Shown here: in pieces, positions 55,269-63,829 of the stretch | Numbering within the stretch: position 1 is the first letter of the stretch | Layout of the letters: every line of letters starts with the position of its first letter | Assembly (NCBI RefSeq): GCF_015354245.1 | Contig: NZ_JADKYZ010000002.1 | Coordinates: forward strand, 496,001-560,000 | DNA length: 64,000 nt | Direction of reading: 5' to 3' | From: Diaphorobacter caeni | GTDB lineage: Bacteria > Pseudomonadota > Gammaproteobacteria > Burkholderiales > Burkholderiaceae_C | Notes under the pieces: generated by a model | What the model was told of the DNA's origin: nothing | Database searches by the model: none | Seen by the model: only the letters and a program-made list of their open reading frames with translations | Program-made: the position numbers and the translations under genes

Positions 55269-56533
55269 TGCGCGCCCTCGCCTTCTTCGTGAGACGCGCC
55301 CACCACCACCTTGTCCACGATCTGCCGGTAGCGCTGCGACAGGGCGCCGCGCAGTGCGGCATCCATGCCCTCCTCCAGACTCAGGCGGCGCTCGAACACG
55401 TCGTGCGGATCGAGCTCGTCGAGCGTCACGCCACTGTTGTCGAACAGCTGCGCCATGGTCTGCCCGCGTTCGCGGCGAATGCGCAGCACCTCCAGCGGCT
55501 GGCCTTCGACCAGCTTTTGAATGCGCGCCGGAAGATCGGCCAGATAGTCATCGGTGCTCACCGTGATCTCGAGCCAGACCGTCTTGCCCGCCTCGGCCTG
55601 CGCGGCCAGGCGCGGCAGCGTCTCGGAGATGTAGCCCAGATCGCCGCGCACGCTCATCATCGGCTGGAAGACCGGCACGGACAGCTCCGTCACGGCCTGC
55701 AGCCCGGACGCGTTCAGATCGACCAGCAGCATCTGCTTGTGCTGGCCCAGCTCGTCAAAGCTCAGCGCGATCGGCGAGCCACAATAGCGGATGTGCTCGT
55801 GGCCGCCGACCTTCTGCGGCTTGTGGATATGTCCGAGCGCGAGGTAGTCGACCGGAGGGAACGCCGTGGTCGGGAACGCTTCCAGCGTGCCCACATAGAT
55901 CTCGCGCACCGACTCGCTGCTGCTCGCGCCGACGGTGGTCAGATGCCCCGTGGCGATGATGGGCAGACGCCTGCCGGTCTGTTGCTCCAGCTCGTCGCGT
56001 CTGGCGCAGGCCGCGTCATACACGCTCTGGTAATACTGCTGGATGGCTGCGAGCAGCTGCTGCTGGCGGTCCTGCGCGCTCTGGCCGAACTCGGACGTGA
56101 CGACATCTCGCGGACGGATGAACGGAATCGCGCAGACGATGCAGCCCGGCTGGGCCGGCTCACCCGCCACATGCGTTGACAGCACGCGGACATGGGAGGC
56201 CGGATCGGTGGCGGCCGGGTAGACATGGGTGTCGAGCACGGACAGCAGCTCGCGGCTTTCGCGCAGCGTGGCGACGGAATCATGATTGCCCGCAAGCAGC
56301 AGCAGGCCCACGCCCGCGGTATGCAGACGCACGACCAGATCGCTGTACATCTCGCGCGCGTAGCTCGGCGGCGCGCCGGTATCGAAAATGTCCCCCGCGA
56401 TCAGCACCGCGTCCACCGCGTGCTGCTGCACTTGGGTGAGCAGCCAGTCGATCAGAGCCTGATGCTCCGCCTGACGGGACTTGCCCATGAAGTTCTGGCC
56501 CAGATGCCAGTCAGAAGTATGAAGAATTCGCAT
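55265..56533 (-). CDS. sbcD: exonuclease subunit SbcD (Mre11-like)
   Basis: This 422-aa metallophosphoesterase has the manganese-site motifs 'SDWHLGQ' (Asp7, His9), 'GDIFDTGAPPS', 'LAGNHDS', 'IATGHLTT' and 'LALGHIHKPQ'. It is the nuclease subunit of SbcCD. It is the first gene of the sbcDC pair. The region upstream to 56708 holds no gene. Confidence 0.96.
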   Translation of the reverse strand: MRILHTSDWHLGQNFMGKSRQAEHQALIDWLLTQVQQHAVDAVLIAGDIFDTGAPPSYAREMYSDLVVRLHTAGVGLLLLAGNHDSVATLRESRELLSVLDTHVYPAATDPASHVRVLSTHVAGEPAQPGCIVCAIPFIRPRDVVTSEFGQSAQDRQQQLLAAIQQYYQSVYDAACARRDELEQQTGRRLPIIATGHLTTVGASSSESVREIYVGTLEAFPTTAFPPVDYLALGHIHKPQKVGGHEHIRYCGSPIALSFDELGQHKQMLLVDLNASGLQAVTELSVPVFQPMMSVRGDLGYISETLPRLAAQAEAGKTVWLEITVSTDDYLADLPARIQKLVEGQPLEVLRIRRERGQTMAQLFDNSGVTLDELDPHDVFERRLSLEEGMDAALRGALSQRYRQIVDKVVVGASHEEGEGAQ

Positions 56534-56677
56534 TGCTTGGAAAGAGGGGTTGCGCGGCCTGCCATGCGGCGGCGGGGCAACCGGAATTCGGGTTCAGCAT
56601 GAATTCTGCCCCGACACTGCGTCCTCTTTGGGCTTTGCGAATATTTTTCTCGCCCGTTCTCCGCGAGTGGAGAGCGC

Positions 56678-56699
56678 CATGCGCCGATGTCGGCGCATG
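56678..56699 (-). terminator. GC-rich hairpin after the Bug receptor gene
   Basis: A 10-bp perfect inverted repeat (56678-56687 with 56690-56699) lies 9 bases beyond the receptor stop codon. The loop would be short and no T-run follows on the minus strand, so termination strength is doubtful. Confidence 0.35.
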
Positions 56700-56708
56700 T
56701 GCTTGCGT

Positions 56709-57686
56709 TCAGTTCGCGTAGTTTCCGGTTTTGGCCGCCAGCGCCTTCCAGCGCACGATCTCGTCGCGCATGCGCTTTTGCAATTGTTCCGTGGTGGCGT
56801 CGGAGAACGTCAGGTCAATGCCCTGGCGCTGCAGCTTCTCGCGCAACTCGGGTTGCTTGAGCACCTGCGCCAACTCCGTATTCAAGCGGGTGACCACCTC
56901 CGCCGGAGTGCCCTTGGGCGCGAACACGCCGAACCACATGCCCACGTCATACCCGGGCACGGTCTGGATGAACGGCGCCACATCCGGCAAATCCGGAATG
57001 CGCCGCGAGCTGCCAAGACCAAGGGCCCGCACCTTGCCCTCCTTGACCAGCGGAACGAGTTGCAGGCTCGGTCCCACCACAACGTCCAGGCGCTCGCCGA
57101 TCAGATCCTGCAGCGCCTCCCCCACCCCCTTGTACGGAATGAACTGAATGTCTCCACCCATCTGCATCTTCAGCAGATCGGTGGAGAAACTCGTGGTGCT
57201 GCCCATCTGCACCTTGCCGGGATGGGTCTTGACGTATTGGACGAACTCCGGGGCGTTGGCATAGGGCGTCTTCAGGCCGGTGACGATGAGCACTGCGGAT
57301 TCACCGACGGCCTTCACCGGCACGAAATCGGTTTCCAGATTGAACGGGATCTTGCGATAAAAGCCCATGTTGGCCGTATGCACGCCGCTGAGCAACCCCA
57401 GCGTGTAGCCATCCGGTGCGGCCTTGGCGACGACATCCGCCCCCAGGTTGCCGGCCGCGCCGCCCCGGTTCTCAATCACGATCGCCTGCTTGAGCCTTGC
57501 TCCCAACGGCTCCGCGATCAGCCGCATGAGCACGTCCTGCGTGCCGCCCGCAGGAAACGGCACCACCACCCGGATCGGCTTGGCCGGGTAGCTCTGCGCG
57601 AAGGCGGTCGCGGTGGCCAGGCACATCGCCCCCGCCAGCGTCGCACCGAACACCACTGAACGTTTGAACCACGAATTTGTCTGCAT
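56709..57686 (-). CDS. Bug-family periplasmic solute-binding protein (TTT type)
   Basis: This 325-aa protein has a Sec signal (MQTNSWFKRSVVFGATLAG... AFAQS) and the family motifs 'YPAKPIRVVVPFPAGG', 'VIENRGGAAGNLGADVVAKAAPDGYTL' and 'KTHPGKVQMGS'. Bug proteins bind carboxylic or aromatic compounds in the periplasm; many are orphan, without their own tctAB genes, as here. I choose ATG 57686, with GGAG 7-8 bases upstream. It diverges from the porin gene, suggesting uptake of one substrate by both. Confidence 0.92.
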   Translation of the reverse strand: MQTNSWFKRSVVFGATLAGAMCLATATAFAQSYPAKPIRVVVPFPAGGTQDVLMRLIAEPLGARLKQAIVIENRGGAAGNLGADVVAKAAPDGYTLGLLSGVHTANMGFYRKIPFNLETDFVPVKAVGESAVLIVTGLKTPYANAPEFVQYVKTHPGKVQMGSTTSFSTDLLKMQMGGDIQFIPYKGVGEALQDLIGERLDVVVGPSLQLVPLVKEGKVRALGLGSSRRIPDLPDVAPFIQTVPGYDVGMWFGVFAPKGTPAEVVTRLNTELAQVLKQPELREKLQRQGIDLTFSDATTEQLQKRMRDEIVRWKALAAKTGNYAN

Positions 57687-57979
57687 GCATGTCTCCTTGA
57701 GCAGGTTGCAGGGTTGCGATCGCCACGTTCGGCCGCACCCGTCTGCAGCCAGTTTATGAAGGATGCGTCCACCGGGCAAACGCGCCAATCCCGCCGTTTA
57801 CCCAATCGTCCGGAATTGCAGCAACGACGCAAATTCCGGACGAAATGGTAAGAGGCCGGAGCCTGCGGTTCTGTGATTTCAAAGCCTCGCCACTAATCTT
57901 TCCAGCACTCGACGCCCCGATCTGCCGGTGCACATCGAGCCCAACGATCTCAACAAAAACCGCACTGGAGACAATTCGA

Positions 57980-59020
57980 ATGACACTCAAAATCATCGCA
58001 ACCGCGTTGACCGCGGGACTGCTCGCTCCCACGGCTTTCGCTCAAAGCCAGGTATCCATCTACGGCGTGGTGGACGAATACGTCGGCACCGTCCGCACCG
58101 CCAATGACAAAGGCCCGGCCACCTCGACGCAGGTCGTCAACTCGGGCGGCATGACCACCTCGTTCATCGGCTTCAAGGGTTCGGAAAACCTTGGAGGCGG
58201 ACTGAAGACGGTGTTCGGCATCGAGAGCTTCATCCGCCTCGATACCGGCGTGTACGGTCGCAATGACGCCGACTCGTTCTGGGGACGGCTCGCCATCGTG
58301 GGCCTGTCCTCCGATCAATGGGGCACTCTCACCGTGGGACGCCACGTCACTCCCTACGCCCTCGCGACCGGCAACTTCTCGCCGCTCACCGGCTCGACCA
58401 CCTTCAGCCCCTCGTTCGCCACCGTGTTCAAGGGCAATGTGCAGGGCGACACGCGCCACAACAACAGCCTTCGCTACGTCACGCCCAAGATGGGTGGCCT
58501 GGTGGTCGATGCGCTCTACTCCTTTGGTGCAGAAATCAATGACGGCCCCAACGCCAAACAGGCGCGCTCCGTCGACGCCGTCATCCGCTACGAAGGTGAC
58601 CGCTGGGCGGCGGCGGTGGGCACGCGGCAGATCAACCTGAACGCCAACGACAACGGCCGCAAGCAAAAGTCCTACATGGCGGGACTGTCCTACGACTTCA
58701 CTGTGGCGCAGATCTATGCACAGGTCCACGATGGCCGCGAGACCTTCCGCAGCAATCCGAATCTGGAAGTCAAACGCCGCGTCTACGAACTGAGCGGTGC
58801 CGTCCCCCTTGGCGCCGGGCGCATCACCGCCGCCTACGCCTATTCAAGCATCGACGACCGCAACCCCGCAACGCCCGACCAGCGCCGCGTCTGGTCAGTG
58901 GGATACATGTACGCGCTCTCCAAGCGCACCGACCTCTACGCCGTCACCTACCGCGATCTGCAACGCAACGTGCTGATCGAGCAGCGCATTCTCGCGGCCG
59001 GCGTGCGCCACCGCTTCTGA
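57980..59020 (+). CDS. outer-membrane porin (Gram-negative Porin_4 type)
   Basis: This 346-aa protein has a signal peptide (MTLKIIATALTAGLLAPTAFAQ), then 'SQVSIYGVVDEYVG' and 'SFIGFKGSENLGGGLKTVFGIES', typical of 16-strand betaproteobacterial porins, and ends with Phe (GVRHRF), the outer-membrane targeting residue. GGAG lies 9 bases upstream of ATG 57980. It opens the plus-strand catabolic unit and diverges from the Bug receptor. Confidence 0.92.
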   Translation: MTLKIIATALTAGLLAPTAFAQSQVSIYGVVDEYVGTVRTANDKGPATSTQVVNSGGMTTSFIGFKGSENLGGGLKTVFGIESFIRLDTGVYGRNDADSFWGRLAIVGLSSDQWGTLTVGRHVTPYALATGNFSPLTGSTTFSPSFATVFKGNVQGDTRHNNSLRYVTPKMGGLVVDALYSFGAEINDGPNAKQARSVDAVIRYEGDRWAAAVGTRQINLNANDNGRKQKSYMAGLSYDFTVAQIYAQVHDGRETFRSNPNLEVKRRVYELSGAVPLGAGRITAAYAYSSIDDRNPATPDQRRVWSVGYMYALSKRTDLYAVTYRDLQRNVLIEQRILAAGVRHRF

Positions 59021-59037
59021 ACCGAAAGGACCCAACC

Positions 59038-59586
59038 ATGACTTCCCTGCTTTCCACTCGTGCCGTAGCAACTGCGCGTCGGGCGACGCTTGCCGGTTTC
59101 CTCAGCCTCGTCGGTGCCAACGCCGCCTTCGCCGCCCCGCCCGAAGGCACGCTCGCCGTGGCCAACATCTCGCTCGCACAGGCTACGAAGGTGGTTGAAG
59201 GAGCCATTGCCCATGCGCGCACCCACAAGGTCGGAATCTCGGTCGTCGTGGTCGACACGTCGGGCTACGTCGTCGCCGCTGCGCGCATGGATGGCGTGCC
59301 GTTCGGAAGTTTCGATGTAGCGCGCGGCAAGGCGATCGCGAGCGTCGCCACCGGCGGGGTCTCGGGCAAGGACCTGATGGACCGGTACAAGGCCAACCCC
59401 ATCGTGTTCGGGCAGATCAGCTCGCTCTCCTACGGCGGGCCGATGTTCCCCTCGCAAGGCTCCCTGCCCATCTTCAAGGACGGCGTACTCATCGGGGCGG
59501 TAGGTGCAAGCGCCGCCTCATCGCAGATGGATGAAGACGCGGGCCGCTCCGGCATTCAGGCCATCGGCGCCACCGAAAAGCGCTGA
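59038..59586 (+). CDS. exported GlcG/HbpS-family protein
   Basis: This 182-aa protein has a Sec-like signal (about 1-33, ending 'GANAAFAAPPEG') and the GlcG/HbpS (DUF336) fold: 'AIAHARTHKVGISVVVVDTSGYVVAAARMDG', 'KAIASVATG', 'GSLPIFKDGVLIGAVGASAASSQMDED'. Family members bind haem or cobalamin or act beside diol and glycolate enzymes. It starts 18 bases after the porin stop, so cotranscription is likely. Confidence 0.85.
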   Translation: MTSLLSTRAVATARRATLAGFLSLVGANAAFAAPPEGTLAVANISLAQATKVVEGAIAHARTHKVGISVVVVDTSGYVVAAARMDGVPFGSFDVARGKAIASVATGGVSGKDLMDRYKANPIVFGQISSLSYGGPMFPSQGSLPIFKDGVLIGAVGASAASSQMDEDAGRSGIQAIGATEKR

Positions 59587-59628
59587 CCCCGTTCATCTCC
59601 ACATTCGCATCCATTCGAGGACATTCAC

Positions 59629-60933
59629 ATGACGACCTTCAACGACAACTCCAGCCAACCCCTGCAATACAGCTGCTGCGTGGGCCTGACGCAATGCATT
59701 CACCAACTGCCCTGCGACAACCGCATGCCGCAGGGCGATGGCGTCAGTGCCGACCGCGTGCGGGAAATCGCCGACTCGCGCGGCACCACGCTGCGCTCGC
59801 CATCGCGCCGCTCGGCGCTCAACTGGGGCGCGCTGCTGGGTCTGAGCTCGCTCGTGCCGCTGGCAGGCTGCGCGAGCACGGAAAAGGCAGCGGCCACCGC
59901 TTCGGCAGGAGGCGCGTCCGACAACGCTCCGCCGCTCGGCAAGCGACACGAGCTGCCATCCACCAAGGAAACCGTGCGGGTGGGCGCCATGGACCCGTCC
60001 GCGCCCGCGGCCGTCACCGTGGATTCCGGCGACTGGGTGCACTATCCCAACACCTGGGTCAACTGGGCCAACGAAGCCAAGTACGGCATGGGTTTCGACG
60101 AGCGTGAGCCCATCCGCAAGCGCTACCCGGCAGGCCCCTACTCGCTGGTCGGCCCGGTGGCCGTGCGCGGCGCCGAACCGGGCGACTGGATCGAATGCCG
60201 CATGCTCCGACTCAAGCCCATTGAATGGGGATGGAACAGCGCACCGATGGGCGTCGGCGCATTGCCCACCGAGTTCAAGCAGCCCTTTCTGCACTACTTC
60301 AAATTCGACGACAGCCGCAAGCGCGCCGTCTTCAAGAACGGCATCTCCTACGATCTGGCGCCCACGCAAGGCGTCATTGCGGCCATGCCAGCCACCGATG
60401 AGCCGGTCAGCGGCATCCTGAGCGGTGACTACGGCGGCAACATCTCGCTGCGCGAACTCTCCGAGGGCACCTCCATCTTTCTGCCCGTGCAACGTGCGGG
60501 CGGCATGATCTGGACAGGCGATTCGCACGCCGCCCAAGGGGACGGCGTGGTCAATCAGACGGCCATCGAAACCGCGATGGAAGACATGCGGATCCAATAC
60601 ATCCTGCACAAGCGTTCGCCGCTCAAATCGATCATCGCCGAGACGCCCACGCACTGGATCAGCCTCGGCCATGGCGACACGCTGGAGAAGGCGCTCACCA
60701 CGTCGGTCCTCCATACGCTGGACTGGCTGACTCCGGCCGCGCAGATGGAGCGCATCGATGCGTACTCCATGCTCAGCGTCGCGGGCAGCGTGCGCGTCAC
60801 GCACTACGCGCACCAGCTGCGCACCGTCTACAAGAACACCCCCGCCAAGGGCGTGCACGTGATGGTTCCGAAGAGCGTCTTTTCGCCGGACCAGGTGGCC
60901 TCCATCTCACGCCGCACAAGGACCGGCTCATGA
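59629..60933 (+). CDS. acetamidase/formamidase-family enzyme with Tat-lipoprotein-like signal
   Basis: This 434-aa protein has the FmdA/AmdA beta-fold ('SGDWVHYPNTWVNW', 'GPVAVRGAEPGDWIE', 'LSGDYGGNISLRELSEGTSIFLPVQRAGGMIWTGDSHAAQGDG'). Around residues 60-81 there is a twin-Arg stretch (SRRSALNWG) followed by a lipobox (LAGC, Cys81), as in Tat lipoproteins, but about 58 residues precede the twin Arg, which is unusual. The GAGGA site fits the ATG at 59629. Known members hydrolyse short amides in the cytosol; an exported form suggests an unusual substrate. Confidence 0.8.
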   Translation: MTTFNDNSSQPLQYSCCVGLTQCIHQLPCDNRMPQGDGVSADRVREIADSRGTTLRSPSRRSALNWGALLGLSSLVPLAGCASTEKAAATASAGGASDNAPPLGKRHELPSTKETVRVGAMDPSAPAAVTVDSGDWVHYPNTWVNWANEAKYGMGFDEREPIRKRYPAGPYSLVGPVAVRGAEPGDWIECRMLRLKPIEWGWNSAPMGVGALPTEFKQPFLHYFKFDDSRKRAVFKNGISYDLAPTQGVIAAMPATDEPVSGILSGDYGGNISLRELSEGTSIFLPVQRAGGMIWTGDSHAAQGDGVVNQTAIETAMEDMRIQYILHKRSPLKSIIAETPTHWISLGHGDTLEKALTTSVLHTLDWLTPAAQMERIDAYSMLSVAGSVRVTHYAHQLRTVYKNTPAKGVHVMVPKSVFSPDQVASISRRTRTGS

Positions 60934-61274
60934 TCATCGAACAGCGCACCTACACGCTGCAGCCCGGGGCGCTGCCCCGGTTTCTCGCCGCCTACGAAAG
61001 CCATGGTCTGCCCGCGCATCGCGACATCTACGAGCGGCTGATCGGCTACTTCACCAGCGACAGCGGAACGCTCAACCAGATCGTTCAGATCTGGGCGTTC
61101 GACAGCTTCGAGTCCCGCGCCGAGCGTCGACAGCGGCTGCAGAGCGACCCGCGCTGGCAGCAGTACATGAAGCTGGTCAAGGGCCTCGTGGCGACGCAGG
61201 AAAACCGCTTTCTCACGGCGCTCCCCTGGACGCCCGAGGTGCGGCGCATGAACGATGCGGCACCCGCGCACTGA
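60930..61274 (+). CDS. NIPSNAP-family protein
   Basis: This 114-aa protein (starts MIIEQRTYTLQPGALPRFL) has the NIPSNAP/dimeric alpha-beta barrel pattern 'YTLQPGALPRFLAAYESHGLP', 'GYFTSDSGTLNQIVQIWAFDSF'. Members often act with monooxygenases or in catabolic clusters; their biochemistry is little known. It overlaps the formamidase-family gene by 4 bases (ATGA), so the two are coupled. No signal peptide is visible, in contrast to its partner. Confidence 0.88.
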   Translation: MIIEQRTYTLQPGALPRFLAAYESHGLPAHRDIYERLIGYFTSDSGTLNQIVQIWAFDSFESRAERRQRLQSDPRWQQYMKLVKGLVATQENRFLTALPWTPEVRRMNDAAPAH

Positions 61275-61294
61275 CGTTGAAAGCGATCACGGCC

Positions 61295-61960
61295 ATGTCA
61301 TCACTGCCATCCCGAACTTCCCTCACGCTGCACAGCGCCGCACTCGCCGCAGCCTTCGCGCTCACAGCGCAAGGTGCGCTCGCGCAAGCGCCAGCCTCAC
61401 CGCTTCAGGGCCACGCCGACGCCGGTGCCGTCCTCGCCCGTCAGACTTGCGCGGCCTGCCATGGCGCCGACGGCAACCCCACGGCGCCGAGCTATCCGCG
61501 ACTGGCGGGGCAGTTCCCTGAATACATCGCCAAGCAGCTGCGCTCGTTCAAAGCCCCGGCGGGACAGCGCGCGCATCGCGCAAGCGCGATCATGCAGCCG
61601 TTGGCCGCGACGCTGAGCGAGCAGCAGATCGTTGATCTTGCGGCCTACTACGTCAAGCAGAAACCGGGGACGTTCGCGTCCGTCAACACGGAGCTGGTGG
61701 AGGCGGGCCGCAAGATCTACTTCCAGGGCAATCCATCCAACGACCTGCCTGCCTGCGTCTCCTGCCACCGCCCGGATGGCTCGGGCATTGCGCCCGACTT
61801 CCCGCGCCTGACGGCCCAGGACCCGACCTACGTCGCCGAGCAGCTGCGCAACTGGGAAGCGCAGCGCGGCGGGCGCGGAAAGCTCATGACGATGATCGTG
61901 CCCCACATGCGGCCGGCGGACATCGACGCGGTCGCGCAGTTCATCGCGCAGATGAAGTGA
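61295..61960 (+). CDS. periplasmic dihaem cytochrome c (c4-like)
   Basis: This 221-aa protein has a signal peptide (ending 'QGALAQAP') and two haem sites, CAACH and CVSCH, each in a class I cytochrome domain ('GNPTAPSYPRLAGQFPEYIAKQLRSFK', 'GSGIAPDFPRLTAQDPTYVAEQL'). It resembles the cytochrome c4 at 17027-17656 but is divergent. It probably takes electrons from a periplasmic oxidation in this locus. ATG 61295 is chosen; a TTG at 61277 would add six residues. Confidence 0.85.
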   Translation: MSSLPSRTSLTLHSAALAAAFALTAQGALAQAPASPLQGHADAGAVLARQTCAACHGADGNPTAPSYPRLAGQFPEYIAKQLRSFKAPAGQRAHRASAIMQPLAATLSEQQIVDLAAYYVKQKPGTFASVNTELVEAGRKIYFQGNPSNDLPACVSCHRPDGSGIAPDFPRLTAQDPTYVAEQLRNWEAQRGGRGKLMTMIVPHMRPADIDAVAQFIAQMK

Positions 61961-61978
61961 GGGAACGCATGGCGGGCG

Positions 61979-62824
61979 CTACTCGTCCTCGACGATCACG
62001 CCCCGCCGGTAGTCGCTGGGCGGCACGCCCATGTGCTGCACGAAAAAGCGCGCGAAGTGCGACGGTGCGGCAAAGCCCAGCTCGTCGGACACTTCGGCGA
62101 GGCTCTTGTCGCTTTGCGCCAGCAGCTCGGTGGCAACCGCCATGCGCGCCCAGTCAAGGTACTGCTGCGGCGGCACGCCCACGCAGAGCTTGAACTGTTC
62201 AAAAAAGCGCGATCGCGACAGCCCCACCTGACTCGCGATCCACTCCAGCCCCGGGTTCTCGCGCGCCTTCGCGCGAATCAGCGCGAGTGACTTCTGCACG
62301 CGCGCGTCCATGGGCCGCTCGGCCTTGTGGAAGTTCGCGCGCATGGACTGGTCCACATGCGTATCCACCACTTCGCGAACCAGATTCAAGACCAGCGGCT
62401 CGAAGTGCTGCTCGACCTGCGCGGCGCCGGCCTGCAGCGTGGCGGCCAGCCGCTGAAGGCACAGGCGCAGCGGCTCGGTCAACACCATCTGCGGATGCTG
62501 GAAAAGGCGCAGCAGCGGCAGGTCCATCATCCCCAGCGCGTTCCCCAGCCACTGCGTGTTGGGCAGCACGGTCAGCACTTGCGTTTCGCGCTCGCCGTCG
62601 CTTGCGAGCTTGCGGTGCGGCAGCCATGGATTCACCAGCACCGCATGCGTCTCGTCGAGCCGGTATTCCTCATGCGCGACCTGAAAGCCACAGGGCGCAC
62701 CGCCGATGTAGAAGATGAAGTTGAACTCCAGATGCGAGTGCTCGACCAGCGCGCGCGCAGTGGAATGCACGGCTATCCGGCCAAACGAACCTTGAATCGC
62801 GACGGACGATGTTTCAATGCTCAA
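61979..62824 (-). CDS. AraC-family transcriptional regulator
   Basis: This 281-aa protein has an N-terminal cupin-like sensor ('EHSHLEFNFIFYIGG', 'HAVLVNPWLPHR') and a C-terminal AraC double helix-turn-helix (about 178-275: 'LEWIASQVGLSRSRFFEQFKLCVGVPPQQYLDWARMAVA', 'LAEVSDELGFAAPSHFARFFVQHMGVPPSDYRRG'). I use a TTG start at 62824, 5-8 bases after a strong GGAGA site. It is convergent with the cytochrome gene and diverges from the hydrolase gene, which it may control along with the operon. Confidence 0.87.
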   Translation of the reverse strand: MSIETSSVAIQGSFGRIAVHSTARALVEHSHLEFNFIFYIGGAPCGFQVAHEEYRLDETHAVLVNPWLPHRKLASDGERETQVLTVLPNTQWLGNALGMMDLPLLRLFQHPQMVLTEPLRLCLQRLAATLQAGAAQVEQHFEPLVLNLVREVVDTHVDQSMRANFHKAERPMDARVQKSLALIRAKARENPGLEWIASQVGLSRSRFFEQFKLCVGVPPQQYLDWARMAVATELLAQSDKSLAEVSDELGFAAPSHFARFFVQHMGVPPSDYRRGVIVEDE

Positions 62825-63027
62825 GAGAGTTCTCCTTCTCCTTGCTGTCGACTGTGGTGGGCCTTGCTGAGCCCCAGTGCTTCGCACGCCACAGCATACC
62901 CAACTATGGGTCCAGGAAATATTCGGACGATCCGGTAAGCCTTCGGATGGAGTGGCTGCGGGCAAGCGAGCCTGCAGGCCTACATTGAACGTCATATCGA
63001 CACACCCCAACGAAAGGCAGGACATCC

Positions 63028-63783
63028 ATGGGCAATCATCCCCTTGTGGCTGGGCATGGACCGCGCCATGTGCTGGTCGTGCATGGCTGGTTTGGAAGCG
63101 CTCAAAGCTGGCGTTCCTTCATCCCGGAAATCGACCCCGAGCAGTTCACCTACGCATTCATCGACTGCAGGGGATACGGAGCACGCCAGCACGAAGACGG
63201 CCCCTACGACATGCAGACCGTGGCGGGCGACGTGCTCGCCGTGGCGGACCAGCTCGGCTGGAAGGAGTTCGACCTGATCGGCCACTCGATGGGCGGCAAG
63301 GCCATCCAGCACGCTCTGCGGCTGGCGCCCGGGCGCGTGCGCCGACTGGTGGCGATCACGCCGGTGCCTGCGGTCGGCGTGCCGTTCGACGACGAGACCT
63401 GGACGCTTTTCAGCAACGCGGCGGGCGATGCCGACGCGCGCACCGCCATCGTGAGCCACAGCACCGGGGGACGCATGTCCGCATCGCTGGTGCAGCACAT
63501 CGTCGCGCATTCGCTGGAGCAATCGCGCACGGATGCGTTCGCTGCCTATCTTCCCTCCTGGGCCCGCACGGATCTCTCTGACGGTCTTCAGGGACTTCCG
63601 CATCCCATGCTCGTGGTCGTCGGGGCACATGACCCCGGCCTGACCGTGCAGGCGATGCAGGCCACGTTTTCAACCCTCTACCCACAGGCGCGCATCGAAG
63701 TGCTCGCCGACGCCGGCCACTATCCGATGGACGAAACGCCCCGGGAACTGGTCACGCTCGTCGAGCGCTTTCTCAGCGCGTGA
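63028..63783 (+). CDS. alpha/beta hydrolase
   Basis: This 251-aa protein has the alpha/beta fold: oxyanion 'VVHGWFGSAQSW', nucleophile elbow GHSMGG (Ser about residue 90), Asp in 'VVGAHDPG' and His in 'DAGHYPMDE'. Substrate unknown; esters or C-C bond cleavage products are typical. It lies divergent from araC-type regulator and before a second hydrolase gene, so it may belong to the same pathway. GAAAGG about 13 bases upstream of the ATG is a possible ribosome binding site. Confidence 0.88.
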   Translation: MGNHPLVAGHGPRHVLVVHGWFGSAQSWRSFIPEIDPEQFTYAFIDCRGYGARQHEDGPYDMQTVAGDVLAVADQLGWKEFDLIGHSMGGKAIQHALRLAPGRVRRLVAITPVPAVGVPFDDETWTLFSNAAGDADARTAIVSHSTGGRMSASLVQHIVAHSLEQSRTDAFAAYLPSWARTDLSDGLQGLPHPMLVVVGAHDPGLTVQAMQATFSTLYPQARIEVLADAGHYPMDETPRELVTLVERFLSA

Positions 63784-63829
63784 ACCGCGCCCTCTTTCTC
63801 TCTTTCTTTCACACACCCACGAGACCCGT

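Noticed and set aside
53373-55292. 639-codon plus-strand frame opposite sbcC
   Set aside because: Antisense to sbcC, which has all its motifs; Arg/Leu-rich shadow.
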